DNA of 64,000 nucleotides from Anaerocolumna sp. AGMB13020 (GTDB lineage: Bacteria; Bacillota; Clostridia; Lachnospirales; Lachnospiraceae), in NCBI RefSeq assembly GCF_033100115.1, contig NZ_CP136910.1, positions 1,922,001 to 1,986,000 of the forward strand. The letters are read 5' to 3'. Positions 35,268 to 45,200 of the stretch are shown one piece after another (the first letter of the stretch is position 1; each line of letters starts with the position of its first letter). Position numbers and translations under genes: made by a program. A model generated the notes under the pieces. That model saw nothing but the letters and a program-made list of their open reading frames with translations. It did no database searches and was not told the origin of the DNA.

Positions 35268-36635
35268 TCAGACCTTTAGTTCATTTACCAGCATGTCATA
35301 TTCCGGTGCCGATAAGAAGTTCTTTATTAAGACCAGTCTGGCTCCGGGACAACTGCTGGCCGCACGTTCTCTTAATTCTTCATGTGTTACTACTACCTGG
35401 GCATTATCAGGAATGGAGGATACGGAAGCGTGTACTACGTTAATAGAACCAAGTCCTGCGGCGGCAAGTTTCTTACGCAGGATGGTTGCACCCATGGCAC
35501 TGGAACCCATTCCTGCATCGCAGGCAAATACGATACTTGAAACATCTTTTGCCACTTTTACATCTACCAGACCTTTGGAGGCATTCTTCATCTCACTTAC
35601 CATTTCTTTTGCAGCCTCTAAGTCTTCTGTCTTACCAAAGATTTTTAATAGCGGTACTGCTGTCACACAGGATACTGCGCAGGCTATAATTACTGACAGG
35701 ATTACTCCCAGATAACTGTCTTTGGCAGCCATACCAAGAACTGCAATAATACTTCCGGGTGAAGCAGGACCGGTTAGTCCGGCTCCAAAAATATTAAGTG
35801 TCAATATACCGCTTGCACCACCTGCGATTGCTGATAAAAGCAAGATAGGATTCATTAGAATGAAAGGAAAATAGATTTCGTGTATTCCGCCTAAGAAATG
35901 GATAATGATAGCTCCGGGTGCGGAACTTTTAGCGTTTCCTTTGCCAACCAGACAGTAAGCCAGCAGAATACCAAGTCCGGGACCAGGATTTGCTTCTAAT
36001 AAAAAGAAGAGTGACTTTCCGGTCTCTGCTGTCTGCTGCAGCCCCATAGGTGTCAGTATTCCATGGTTTACTGCATTATTTAAGAACAGTACTTTGGCAG
36101 GCTCAATAAATATACTTACCAATGGAAGAATTCCGTGATCTACAAAAAATCCTACACCGGCCTCCATTACACTGTTTAAGGAGCTTACCACCGGACTGAT
36201 TCCCAGGTAACCTATCATTGCAAGAATTGCTCCGAAAATACCTACTGAGAAATTATTGATTAACATCTCAAAACCGGCCGGTATCCTGCCTTCTATTAAT
36301 TTGTCAAATTTTTTGATTATGTATCCCGCTAAGGGACCCATTAACATGGCTCCAAGAAACATTGGTACATCTGCTCCTACAATAACACCCATGGTTGCAA
36401 TGGCACCCATAACTCCGCCTCTTGTACCGGCAACCGTCTTACCGCCGGTATAAGCAATCAGCAGGGTCAGCAGGTAGGTGGACATAGGACCTACAAGTTC
36501 GGCCATTTTTTCATTGGGAAGCCAACCAGTTGGAATGAATAAAGCTGTTATGATACCCCACGCTATAAAAGCCCCAATATTTGGCATAACCATGCCGCTT
36601 AGATATCTTCCGACTCTTTGAATTTTCTCTTTCAT
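35268..36635 (-). CDS. mtlA: PTS mannitol-type transporter subunit EIICB
   Basis: 455-aa membrane transporter. EIIC (residues 1-340) starts RVGRYLSGMVMPNIGAFIAW and has the substrate-binding segment HFLGGIHEIYFPF; EIIB (from about 365) carries the phosphorylated Cys in VFACDAGMGSSAMGAT, identical in pattern to MtlA. The EIIA function is on a separate gene. The substrate is probably mannitol or a close hexitol, which it phosphorylates on entry. The ATG at 36635 has GAGAGGG seven bases upstream; an in-frame TTG seven codons earlier is less likely. It is the first gene of the operon. Confidence 0.92.
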   Translation of the reverse strand: MKEKIQRVGRYLSGMVMPNIGAFIAWGIITALFIPTGWLPNEKMAELVGPMSTYLLTLLIAYTGGKTVAGTRGGVMGAIATMGVIVGADVPMFLGAMLMGPLAGYIIKKFDKLIEGRIPAGFEMLINNFSVGIFGAILAMIGYLGISPVVSSLNSVMEAGVGFFVDHGILPLVSIFIEPAKVLFLNNAVNHGILTPMGLQQTAETGKSLFFLLEANPGPGLGILLAYCLVGKGNAKSSAPGAIIIHFLGGIHEIYFPFILMNPILLLSAIAGGASGILTLNIFGAGLTGPASPGSIIAVLGMAAKDSYLGVILSVIIACAVSCVTAVPLLKIFGKTEDLEAAKEMVSEMKNASKGLVDVKVAKDVSSIVFACDAGMGSSAMGATILRKKLAAAGLGSINVVHASVSSIPDNAQVVVTHEELRERAASSCPGARLVLIKNFLSAPEYDMLVNELKV

Positions 36636-36684
36636 ATCATACCCTCTCTCTTTCAATCATAATGAATAGCACATATGACATATT

Positions 36685-36790
36685 AAGAACTGATTGGCCA
36701 ATCTCTTCTTAAGATAGTTTTATTATAAAGTATGGATAGATGATTTATCAACTTTTTAAAAATACCTTTTGTCACTAATCAATAATGACA
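36685..36790 (-). promoter_or_regulatory. promoter and candidate operators of the hexitol PTS operon
   Basis: On the minus strand TTGATA (36751-36746), an 18-base spacer and TATAAT (36727-36722) form a strong promoter. A 26-base inverted repeat, AAGAA-N2-GATTGGCCAATC-N2-TTCTT (36685-36710), lies in the leader, and an inverted repeat TGTCA-N11-TGACA (36770-36790) lies just upstream of the -35, a usual place for an activator. The latter is a candidate MtlR site; the former a candidate repressor or RNA hairpin. Confidence 0.6.
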
Positions 36791-36836
36791 CAGCTGAAAA
36801 CCAGTGTATTTTAGTTATTTTCACGGATATAGATAC

Positions 36837-36892
36837 AAAAAAAGGTGTAGCCGATGGGAAATATTATACATTTTACCATAGGATACACCTTA
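36837..36892 (-). terminator. terminator on the minus strand
   Basis: AAGGTGTA pairs with TACACCTT, with a short inner stem, and is followed by seven Us on the minus strand. It would stop read-through from the DUF1284 side before the PTS promoter. Confidence 0.65.
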
Positions 36893-36955
36893 TGTGATTT
36901 TTTTATAAGATTAATTTATTGAGTTGGTGGCAAAAGGGGTTTTTTGCAAGGGGAC

Positions 36956-37168
36956 GGTGAATTGGACAAAGCAGAAAGACTCATGCTTCAATTCCAAGGT
37001 ATAAGAAGTCCTAATTCTCTGCGTATTTTGTGCTTGCCATAATGTAAAACAGATAACTCGCTTCGCTCAGACAATCTGTTTTACATTATAGCACAAAATA
37101 CGCAGAGAAAAGGACTTCTAATACCTTTCCATAGGCGCATTCGTTCTTTCTGCTTTGTCCAATTCACC
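36956..37168. repeat. long nested palindrome, 213 bases
   Basis: Terminal arms of 24 bases begin GGTGAATTGGACAAAGCAG and pair perfectly with the right end. Inner arms also pair, ATTCTCTGCGTATTTTGTGCT and ATAATGTAAAACAGAT with their complements, leaving a small loop around ACTCGCTTCGCTCAG. It has no coding capacity. It lies in a 755-base gap between mtlA and the DUF1284 gene; the AT-rich remainder (37169-37390) shows nothing else. Confidence 0.8.
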
Positions 37169-37390
37169 TGAAATCGTATAGAAACATCATATAGAAACAA
37201 GGTTTTGATATATGAATCATTTGATTATTCATTCTATTCATTTTTATACAGTTTGTAGTTTGTAGTTTCATTTTGTGTTTTATATCAAGCTATTATATTG
37301 TTTCATTACTGTTTAACTTATTGTTTGATTGTTGGTTTTATAATTTTATTATTATTTCATTTATTTTCGTATTCTTACTCAATAAGAAAA

Positions 37391-37789
37391 TCAGTCCTGT
37401 ATATAGCGAAAGCCCTGACATTCCTGACAAAGAGACAGCCAGCTGCAATTATGACAGACCTGGTTAAGCTTCCCTTGTTCCAGGATATGTACCTTAACCA
37501 GTTTCTTAAATTCCCGCCAGGTCACAATATCGCCAGCAGAAAGATTACATAGTTTCAGTGCCGTAGAATCATACTCTGCCACCTTTTGCCCTGATCTGCA
37601 ATTTTCCTCTTCCTTATGAGGACAGCTGCTGCAGATAACATCTACCGAGCACACAAGCCTTATGCCTTCATCGGGATTCTTATCAAGTTCCTCAATTACT
37701 TTATACATATTGGCTACGAATTCCTCACTGTAGCCCTTCCCCATAAATTGTCCGATGCACATGCCATGATGAGGCCGAAGATTAATCAT
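37391..37789 (-). CDS. DUF1284 domain-containing protein
   Basis: 132-aa cytosolic protein of the DUF1284 family. It begins with the conserved LRPHHGMCIGQFMGKGYS and has Cys pairs in CSVDVICSSCPH and CHNCSWLSLCQECQG, suggesting a metal or iron-sulfur site. The function is not known. The gene starts ten bases after the alcohol dehydrogenase stop codon, so the two are probably co-transcribed; its own ribosome binding site is weak, consistent with translational coupling. Confidence 0.85.
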   Translation of the reverse strand: MINLRPHHGMCIGQFMGKGYSEEFVANMYKVIEELDKNPDEGIRLVCSVDVICSSCPHKEEENCRSGQKVAEYDSTALKLCNLSAGDIVTWREFKKLVKVHILEQGKLNQVCHNCSWLSLCQECQGFRYIQD

Positions 37790-37799
37790 AATGTGTGGC

Positions 37800-38909
37800 C
37801 TATACAGATAGTTTAAAGGATTCTGTGTATATCTTTACAAGGTCCTTTTCTTCCGGTACAACGGGGCAATTGCCGATATTTTTTGCCTTTATGGCTATGG
37901 AGGAATATCTTGCTATTTCCTCTGCTGTTACACCCTCTTTGGCTCCTAAGAGTTCCTCCAGATCTTTTTCGAGTTCTTCCAGTTTTTTATATCCCATTGC
38001 AGTTATGATACTCTCGATTACATCCGGTCTTCCGGCTGCTGTAAATTTCATAAATTCCGCCAGTAAGAGACCGTTGGCTCTTCCATGGTCTATATCCATA
38101 AAATAGGTAAGGGAATATCCCATTGAATGAACCGCAGTTGTTCCAGTGTGGGCAATTACCACTCCTGCAAGCATGGAGGCATACAAAAGCTGTTCTCTGT
38201 GAGCTGCTGTCAGGCTTCCTTTCTTTAAGGCATTAAAGCACTCTCCGATCTGGCGGATGCTTTCCTTCGCAAGTACATCGGATACCGGATTTGCTTTCAC
38301 AGAAATCATTCCCTCAATGCCATGAGAAAGTGCATCTATTGCAGTATTAATTGTGGTCGTTATACCAAGGTCTTTGGTATATCTGCCATCTAAAAAGGCA
38401 AGGGAGGGAAATAAGAGAGGCGTTGCTATACTGGTCTTCGTCTGAGCTTTATCGTTGGTAAGTATGGAATAGGGGGTAACTTCTGAACCAGTGCCTGCTG
38501 TGGTTGGTACAAAAGCCATAGGAAGAATTTTATTCTCATACTGTCCCTTAAAAAGGTCATCTTCGGATATGTCCTGGGCTGCCAATAATGCTATTGCTTT
38601 ACCGGCATCCATTGGTGAACCACCACCGATGGCAATTACAAAATCAGCTCCCGCATCTCGTGCTGCTGCGGCTCCTTCGTAAACACATGCAATAGTCGGA
38701 TTACTCATTACCCTGTCAAATATTTCATACTCAATATCTGCAAGCTTCAAAGCTTCTGTAACGTCCTTCTCAGAACCGTTTACTTTCGCAGATCTGGCAC
38801 CAGTAACAATCAGCGCTTTTTTTCCCAATGCTCTGAAAGCATCTTTGTTCTTTCGGATGCAGTCTTCACCTGTGATAACCCTGGTAGGCATATAAAATTG
38901 AAATTCCAT
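37800..38909 (-). CDS. iron-containing alcohol dehydrogenase
   Basis: 369-aa group III dehydrogenase. It has GGGSPMDAGKAIALLAAQ for nucleotide binding and metal-ligand blocks around DALSHGIEGM and TGTTAVHSMGYSLTYFMDIDHGRANG. Such enzymes interconvert alcohols and aldehydes or ketones in fermentation (butanol, 1,3-propanediol, lactaldehyde). The substrate is not identifiable. AGGAGGG precedes the ATG, and DUF1284 follows directly. Confidence 0.92.
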   Translation of the reverse strand: MEFQFYMPTRVITGEDCIRKNKDAFRALGKKALIVTGARSAKVNGSEKDVTEALKLADIEYEIFDRVMSNPTIACVYEGAAAARDAGADFVIAIGGGSPMDAGKAIALLAAQDISEDDLFKGQYENKILPMAFVPTTAGTGSEVTPYSILTNDKAQTKTSIATPLLFPSLAFLDGRYTKDLGITTTINTAIDALSHGIEGMISVKANPVSDVLAKESIRQIGECFNALKKGSLTAAHREQLLYASMLAGVVIAHTGTTAVHSMGYSLTYFMDIDHGRANGLLLAEFMKFTAAGRPDVIESIITAMGYKKLEELEKDLEELLGAKEGVTAEEIARYSSIAIKAKNIGNCPVVPEEKDLVKIYTESFKLSV

Positions 38910-39086
38910 GATGTCCCTCCTATTTCCTATTCTATAAAGAACCTGCTGTGTCTGAAAACAAATTACAGTTTTTAGCTACCTCTTAGGTAAGTTGAACTTT
39001 TATGTTTTTCCTGTTAGTGTATTAAAATACTTGAGAGTTGAGAGTATGGTAAGCCCTATAAATATATAACCTTTTATTTGTATGCT

Positions 39087-39590
39087 TTATACCGTCGTTT
39101 TTATTTTAAAAACATTCTGTAGGATTGCTTTGCCTGTTTCCGTTCTGAAGATATTACGGTATACATTGCGAATTGTCTCCTCAGAAGCCTTATCTTCTTC
39201 CAGATTAACTAAAAAATCGGCTTCCACCAGTATCTGATAGTCTTTCTCGGTTATATTATGATATGTATGATGATGCGCTATCAGATAGCAGACTCTCTTA
39301 ATAAAAGCCCTGTCATATCCCAGCTTCACGAGCATAGGGTCAGCTACCAGCGGTCCTTCGATCTGCTGATAATTACCTGCACTGCTGTTGTATTTACGCT
39401 CACTGACTTTGATTCCAATATCATGTACTACCGCCGTTACTTCCAGGATTTCTCTTGCCTCTTTGTCCAACCCCTCTAATTCTGCAATTGTCTTTGCATA
39501 TGCATATACTTTTAGAAAATGGCTAATCCTTTTGGTATCTCCTGCATAGTACTCTATCATCTCTTGAATAAGTTCACCGATTTGTTTCAT
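39087..39590 (-). CDS. HD-domain phosphohydrolase
   Basis: 167-aa cytosolic HD protein. Metal ligands are visible as the first His in RISHFLKVYAY, HD in AVVHDIGIK, paired His in LIAHHHTYH and the last Asp in VEADFLVN. Substrates in this family are nucleotides or phosphate monoesters; none is identifiable. AAAGGGTG precedes the ATG. It stands alone with short gaps on both sides. Confidence 0.85.
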   Translation of the reverse strand: MKQIGELIQEMIEYYAGDTKRISHFLKVYAYAKTIAELEGLDKEAREILEVTAVVHDIGIKVSERKYNSSAGNYQQIEGPLVADPMLVKLGYDRAFIKRVCYLIAHHHTYHNITEKDYQILVEADFLVNLEEDKASEETIRNVYRNIFRTETGKAILQNVFKIKTTV

Positions 39591-39675
39591 AAATTCACCC
39601 TTTCACATTTATGATTATGTAATAAATGCCTACTTCCTTTTCTGCAGCGCAAACAAAAGGAATAGGCACTATTGT

Positions 39676-40440
39676 CTAACTATTGAATAAATTCAGAATC
39701 GGAGCATTATAACTGATGGCTTTGGAAAAATAGCTTTCTTTCTCGTCTTCCTTTTTGTTTTTATCATCTTCCATAAATATCTCTAAAAACTTTAAAAAGT
39801 CATCATAGGAAAAAAGCTCCTCTAATGTGTCGGTACTGGTTGACACATCCTCTGTATTTATTCCTATTAAATTATTCTTTATCAGTGCTATATTGGGTAA
39901 ATTACCATATGCAGTTGTATTTGACTTGACGGTTACACTACCGCCAGCTTCTACATCCTGCTGCATATATCCCATAACTTTCTTAACATAATTCTGTGTT
40001 TCTTCAAAGGGAGGTATTCCTCCGTACTTGGCTACATTTCCGCTGCCGGCATTATATGCTGCCAATGCAAGTGAAACATTTCCGTCATATTTATCAAGCA
40101 TTTCTGCTATATACTTCGTTCCGCCCATAATGTTCTGTCTGGCGTCGAAGGAATCGGTAACTCCCAGATAAGCTGCGGTTTTTGGCATTAACTGCATAAT
40201 TCCCTGTGCACCGCTTCTGGATACCGCATCTGCTTTAAAATTCGATTCCTGCTTACCGATTGCCTTTAACAGGTTAACCGGTACGTTGTATTTTTCTGCT
40301 GCTTCATTGAATATAGCGTCCAGACTCACCGTTTCTCCCAGGTAGGAGGAAAAACTTTCAGCGGAAGAAGCCCTCTTCTCGCTTGTGGCAGATGTTCCGG
40401 ATGTATATGAAAGATTCCTGATTCCTTGAATTTCTGACAT
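39676..40440 (-). CDS. SLT-domain lytic transglycosylase
   Basis: 254-aa protein with a C-type SLT domain (residues about 45-165). The catalytic Glu is in IGKQESNFKADAVS, followed by SGAQGIMQLMPKTAAYLG, then GGTKYIAEMLDKY and ALAAYNAGSGNV. The enzyme cleaves peptidoglycan glycan strands. No signal peptide precedes the domain, so export would need another route such as a flagellar, spore or lysis pathway. A charged C-terminal tail (DDKNKKEDEKE) follows. AGGAG precedes the ATG. Confidence 0.85.
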   Translation of the reverse strand: MSEIQGIRNLSYTSGTSATSEKRASSAESFSSYLGETVSLDAIFNEAAEKYNVPVNLLKAIGKQESNFKADAVSRSGAQGIMQLMPKTAAYLGVTDSFDARQNIMGGTKYIAEMLDKYDGNVSLALAAYNAGSGNVAKYGGIPPFEETQNYVKKVMGYMQQDVEAGGSVTVKSNTTAYGNLPNIALIKNNLIGINTEDVSTSTDTLEELFSYDDFLKFLEIFMEDDKNKKEDEKESYFSKAISYNAPILNLFNS

Positions 40441-40512
40441 AGGCTGCTCCTATTCTTCTTTAGGCGACAAACGTTGTAATATTCTCCAGCATATTATAAC
40501 TTAAAGCTGTAC

Positions 40513-40560
40513 AAAAAAGCAAGTGCTTTTCTCTGGGAAATCTGTAGGAAAAGCACTTGC
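40513..40560 (-). terminator. terminator of the GH30 gene
   Basis: Perfect 13-bp stem GCAAGTGCTTTTC with GAAAAGCACTTGC and, on the minus strand, six Us. It lies 30 bases past the GH30 stop. Confidence 0.9.
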
Positions 40561-40591
40561 ATTTATATGGAGCCGACTCCTCTTAAATCCA

Positions 40592-41917
40592 TTAAATCAC
40601 AGCGGTAACAATGGATGCGGCAGGTACAATGAATTCCGTATTCAAGCCTTGTATCCTCAGAGAAAGAGGCATATCCTCCCCCTGCTTGTTAAGTACGATA
40701 AGCACAACCGTCCCGTCCGGATTCTTTAGGGCAGTCATTTCCAGTTTATCCGTATATTTTGTTAGCGCTATACGTTTAGCATCTCTGTCAATGTAATGGC
40801 TGAAATGTCTGATATAGTGGAAAGACAGCTTCTCTTCATAGCTTCCGTCTTCTGTATTTACCATAATGGGAGCATCACAGAGATTATTCACATGATTGGG
40901 GCCTCCCTTTTCATCCAGCAGGATATTCCAGTCAATAAAACCTGTCATGCCGGCATTCAGATTCCCAATAATATCGTGTGCATACATCTGGGCATTTCTC
41001 AACTGACCTGCATCAAATCTGCTGTATTCCACACAACCTTCTGTAAAGAGCAGCTCTTTTCCGGGATATACTTCACCAGTTAATTGAATAGCTTCAAAAT
41101 GATCTCCGGTATACCAATGGAAGGCTACCCCATCTATCATCTTATCTGTCTCGTCATCGATGATAGCTCTGGCTCTTTCAAACATTCTTTCCTTGTTATG
41201 GTCCCATATATTGACCTTAACCCGCGTTAACCCGTTTCTTTCCAGTGCTTTGTATAAATAGTCTCTTAAGAACTCCTTTTCCTCGGTGGGGTTGAAGGTG
41301 CAGGAATCCCAGGTCTGTACCGCATCCGGCTCATTCTGCACCGTTATACGGTTTACCGGAAACCCCAATGCTTCATACTCCTTAATATAACGGCAGATAT
41401 AGTCTGCCCAGAATTCACGGTACTCCTCCTTCAGTTTACCGCCGTTGTTTCTGTCTTCGTTGGTCTTCATAAATGCAGGCGGGGACCAGGGGGTTAGCAT
41501 CAGGTCGAAATCTTCTCCTTTTGTGCTTCTTGCCTTACGTAAAAAAGGCAGAATATATTCTTCGTCCCTCTTTAAGGAGAAGGAGGTCATCTCTCTATCC
41601 CCGGAATCCTCCATTGCTGTATAATTACTGATAGAGAAATCACAGCTGTCTATATGGGTTCTTATAAAATGATACCTTAAACCTTCATTGCTGAAATACT
41701 TTTTCAGTATTTCTTCTTTGCCTTTTTCCGTAAGTTTTGAGAAGGAATAACCCGCTGCTTCTGTGATGGCACCGCCAAAGCCATGGAAAGTCTGGTATTC
41801 CATATTCGGATACAGGTTAACAACATTCATTGCCGCACCTTTGTCTTCGGCAAGATCAATTCTTTGAACCTGGGTATCTCTTACCTGTTCTTTGTATGTG
41901 GTAATAATTAAATCCAT
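40592..41917 (-). CDS. glycoside hydrolase family 30 protein
   Basis: 441-aa retaining beta-glycosidase of clan A with a TIM barrel and beta-sandwich. The start is typical (YQTFHGFGGAITEAAGY). The acid/base is E196 in VQNEPDAV and the nucleophile E293 in LFTEGCV. Family activities include glucosylceramidase, beta-1,6-glucanase and beta-xylosidase. No signal peptide, so it works inside the cell. It follows the phosphorylase gene on the same strand; the two are separated by a 32-bp tandem repeat. GGGAGG precedes the ATG. Confidence 0.88.
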   Translation of the reverse strand: MDLIITTYKEQVRDTQVQRIDLAEDKGAAMNVVNLYPNMEYQTFHGFGGAITEAAGYSFSKLTEKGKEEILKKYFSNEGLRYHFIRTHIDSCDFSISNYTAMEDSGDREMTSFSLKRDEEYILPFLRKARSTKGEDFDLMLTPWSPPAFMKTNEDRNNGGKLKEEYREFWADYICRYIKEYEALGFPVNRITVQNEPDAVQTWDSCTFNPTEEKEFLRDYLYKALERNGLTRVKVNIWDHNKERMFERARAIIDDETDKMIDGVAFHWYTGDHFEAIQLTGEVYPGKELLFTEGCVEYSRFDAGQLRNAQMYAHDIIGNLNAGMTGFIDWNILLDEKGGPNHVNNLCDAPIMVNTEDGSYEEKLSFHYIRHFSHYIDRDAKRIALTKYTDKLEMTALKNPDGTVVLIVLNKQGEDMPLSLRIQGLNTEFIVPAASIVTAVI

Positions 41918-41989
41918 AAACGCCTCCCATATAGTGCATTTTATTTATGTTTTATCTTCATTTTGGATTGATTTTACTTGATATCCGTT

Positions 41990-42237
41990 CTATTTCGGTT
42001 TCTGTTATCTGATTTTGTTTCTATTTCTGTGATATGTTATCTGGTTTTGGTTCTATTTTAGCGTTATGTTATCTATTTCAATGCTATTTCGATTTTATGT
42101 TATTTAATTTCAATTCTTTTTCAGTATTATGTTATCTGATTTCGATTCTCTTTCAGTGTTATGTTATCTGATTTCGATTCTCTTTTGGTTTTATGTTATC
42201 TGATTTCGATTCTCTTTTGGTTTTATGTTATCTGAAA
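41990..42237. repeat. tandem repeat with a 32-bp period
   Basis: About eight copies of a unit containing GTTATCTGATTTCGATTC, beginning at 42004, 42036, 42068, 42099, 42131, 42163, 42195 and 42227, so the period is 32 (once 31). It occupies most of the 320-base gap between the phosphorylase and GH30 genes. The last copies are nearly identical, suggesting recent expansion. No spacers are present, so this is not a CRISPR array. Confidence 0.92.
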
Positions 42238-45200
42238 TCAGCAGAAATATACTGTTAACTTTTTAATGCTTCCTTCTCTTACTGCATGTGCCAACTCTCC
42301 GCTTAAAATATTCCCTTCCATTCTCCTGCCCTCTTCTGTAACCATATGAGAAATTACAGCCCGGTCTTCTCCATAGGTGTTCTTACCAGTGGGGTTCTTA
42401 TAAACAATGGTACAGTTTGAAAGGAATGTAAAGGATGCCTCCTTCTCCTCGTTAAAAAACCAGGAAGGGAGTTTTGGCTCCAGGTGAAGCTTCAGTCCTT
42501 CTTCGTCAGAGGTGAACACCGTATTCCCCATAAACATCAAAGACCACATGGAGATAAGCTCTGTCGTGGAACCGCTAAGCCTTGCCACATAACCTCTGCC
42601 ATGGATTTCTTCATTGGGATTGGCGGAGGAGGCGAGGAAGGAGGAATTTTCAAGAATACTTCTTCCATACATCTCAGGAGGCAGAAAAGGGATCAGTGTA
42701 TTGACCATTTCCTCGTAGAAGCTCTCCCAAAGTCCTGCTGTCTGCATTCCGTACAGATATTTGTACTCCATATGCAGGAAGATACTCTCTCTTTCCAGCC
42801 ATCCGGGAGTGAATGCTCTGATTCTCCCGTTTTCCATGGAGATATCCTCTAAAGGCACACTGGTCTTATACATTTTAAGTTTGGTATCATAAAGCTCGCT
42901 TTCCTTTACTTTCTGATGAAGGGCCAGAGCTTCTTCTACCGACTCCGCCTGTGAGAAGTATCTTGCTGGTCCTTCTAAAAAGAAAGGAAGCATTACACGT
43001 TCAAAACGCTGTACCTTACCCGCTGGTAATCCGTAAGGCGTAATAATCTCTTTTCCTGCTTCATCGGTAATAGGCAAAAATGCAGCTGCATGATAAGTAA
43101 AATAAGTCGGTATGATTCCTTCTCCAATTTCTCTTGCCTTCTCAACACCTTCTCTGACTTTGCCTAGAAATGCAGTGATAATTTCCAAAAGCTCTTCACT
43201 GCTTGCCAGAACTTCTTCTCCGTCCAGACCATATCTGACGCTATCCCGGAATTTCTCCCTCTCCGTGGTAACAAGATCCCAATATTCAAACTGTGTTATA
43301 TTCCCATCTGTAAGCTCTTTCAGCAGATTCCTGGTCTTTATTAAAAGGCTGTATACTTCTGCTGGCAAAAAAATTGCTTTATCAAGGGGTAAAGTCTTAA
43401 CAACAAATTCCAGCGTTCTTTTTAATTCTAGGGTCTCTGCCATGCCGCTGCCAAATAAGCCGGGAAGCCCGTTCATAGCATCATTCCAGCCGGGTTTTCC
43501 ACCTTCCATCTCCACTCCCAGTCCTTCCGGATCCAGCATGGTGAATTTTATCAGCGACAGATTCACCAGTTTAGCCATAAGAGAGGACTGGACGTACTCC
43601 CCTTTCTTATTCTTCAGCCAGTTGGTACCGTTCTTATGAAAGCTTTCTTGATTTTCCTTCTCATGATCATGTAAAAGTGATCCGTATTGCCTCAATTTTC
43701 CCTTTGATATTACGTATTTTTCACTCCTTGGCAGTACTCTTGCAGGGCTGTCATAATATCGGTAGGATTTATCTCCATACAAAAGCTCTTTCTTCTTATC
43801 CGGATAGATCTTAAGATAGTTCTCAATTAGATCCAGGTTATAGTCCCAATGATCGCTCCAATATCCTTCGCCGAATCCTGCTTCTATATTCTGCTCACAC
43901 AGAGCCAGCAGCTTTACCAGGAAATCATCCTCTGATAGTGTAAGTTGTATAGAATAACGGCTTAAGGTACCGGCAATCTTACCAGGTGTAAAGGGCTTAC
44001 TTGCTATGTCAAACAGAACTTTCCAATTATCAGGTGCTGCTGCCTTTAGGAATACTTCTGCCGCCATACTGTTATCTTTTGACACTTTGAAGGTTGAAGG
44101 TCTTACCTCCAGCGGATTGTAACCGTCTATCTGTATCAGCTGGTAGAAGGTCTTTATATTAAAGTCTCCTACCCGATGGTTAAAGAGCAGATCATTTCTT
44201 CTATTCTGGTTAACATCTCTGAAATTTCCATTTCCCTGAGAATAATACTCTCCGTTTATGGAAAAGAAATTATAGTCTCGCTCAGGATCTCCATGTTTTC
44301 TGCTAAAGAGATGAATGACTGACTTTTTATCCTCTTCGCCAAAAACAAAGGGATAACCGCCTCTTAAGAAATTGTCCAAATAGCAATGCTCAACATAGCT
44401 GTCAAAGAGAGGGACTCCTGTCACGGTCTTAACATCCTTTGTTAATTCCTCACAGCACAAAGCGGCAAGACTTTCCTTCTCTGAGAAGTAATTCTCTTGT
44501 TTTAAGAGTTCAAGTTTCTGATTGATCTGTTCCGCTGTCTGGGCAAAACCCACCATGGTGTGGAAGCTATAACTGTCACCGGAGGAGAGTCTCGTCTTTA
44601 GGGGTGTAAAACCACAAGGTATTTTATTGGCAAAACATTGGCTTTTCTCTTTGATGCCAAGGCCTTCTTTCAGGAATGGAACCGGCGTCATGAAAGTGGT
44701 ATCATATCCAAAGACCACTTCTGCATCATAAATAACAGGAGTTACTTCACCTTCTGCTATTGTAAGGTAATAATAACCACCTTCCACCTCTACCACCTCA
44801 GCTGAATCATCACTGGAGGATCTCATTGCGTAGAAGGGCACATTATTCTCGATATTTTTGATATCCGACCAGCTCTTTAACAGATTGGACATTTCCTTAT
44901 AAGCACTGTTTCCCATGCCAAAGGGTATAAGCTTAGGCAATCCATCCAGTATCTCAAGCTCTTTTTCTTCTTCTGAAAGATTGGTGATTTCCACTTTTCT
45001 GACCAGGGCTCCGATATCCTCCAATGGCAGAACATAATATGTAACCTTTACCTTAAGTCCTGTGTCTGTATCTGTTTCTTCTATTTCGAAACTGTTCTGT
45101 CTGATAAGGAACTTTCTTTTGGCTTCTGTTACGCTGGAAAAGAAAGGTTCATAAACTGAACCGTTATTGCGGATAAAGGTACGGAAGCCCTTTATTGCTG

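Noticed and set aside
41990..42237. Possible CRISPR array
   Set aside because: Repeats are directly adjacent without unique spacers, and no cas gene is present. The same applies to the arrays at 45485 and 59205.
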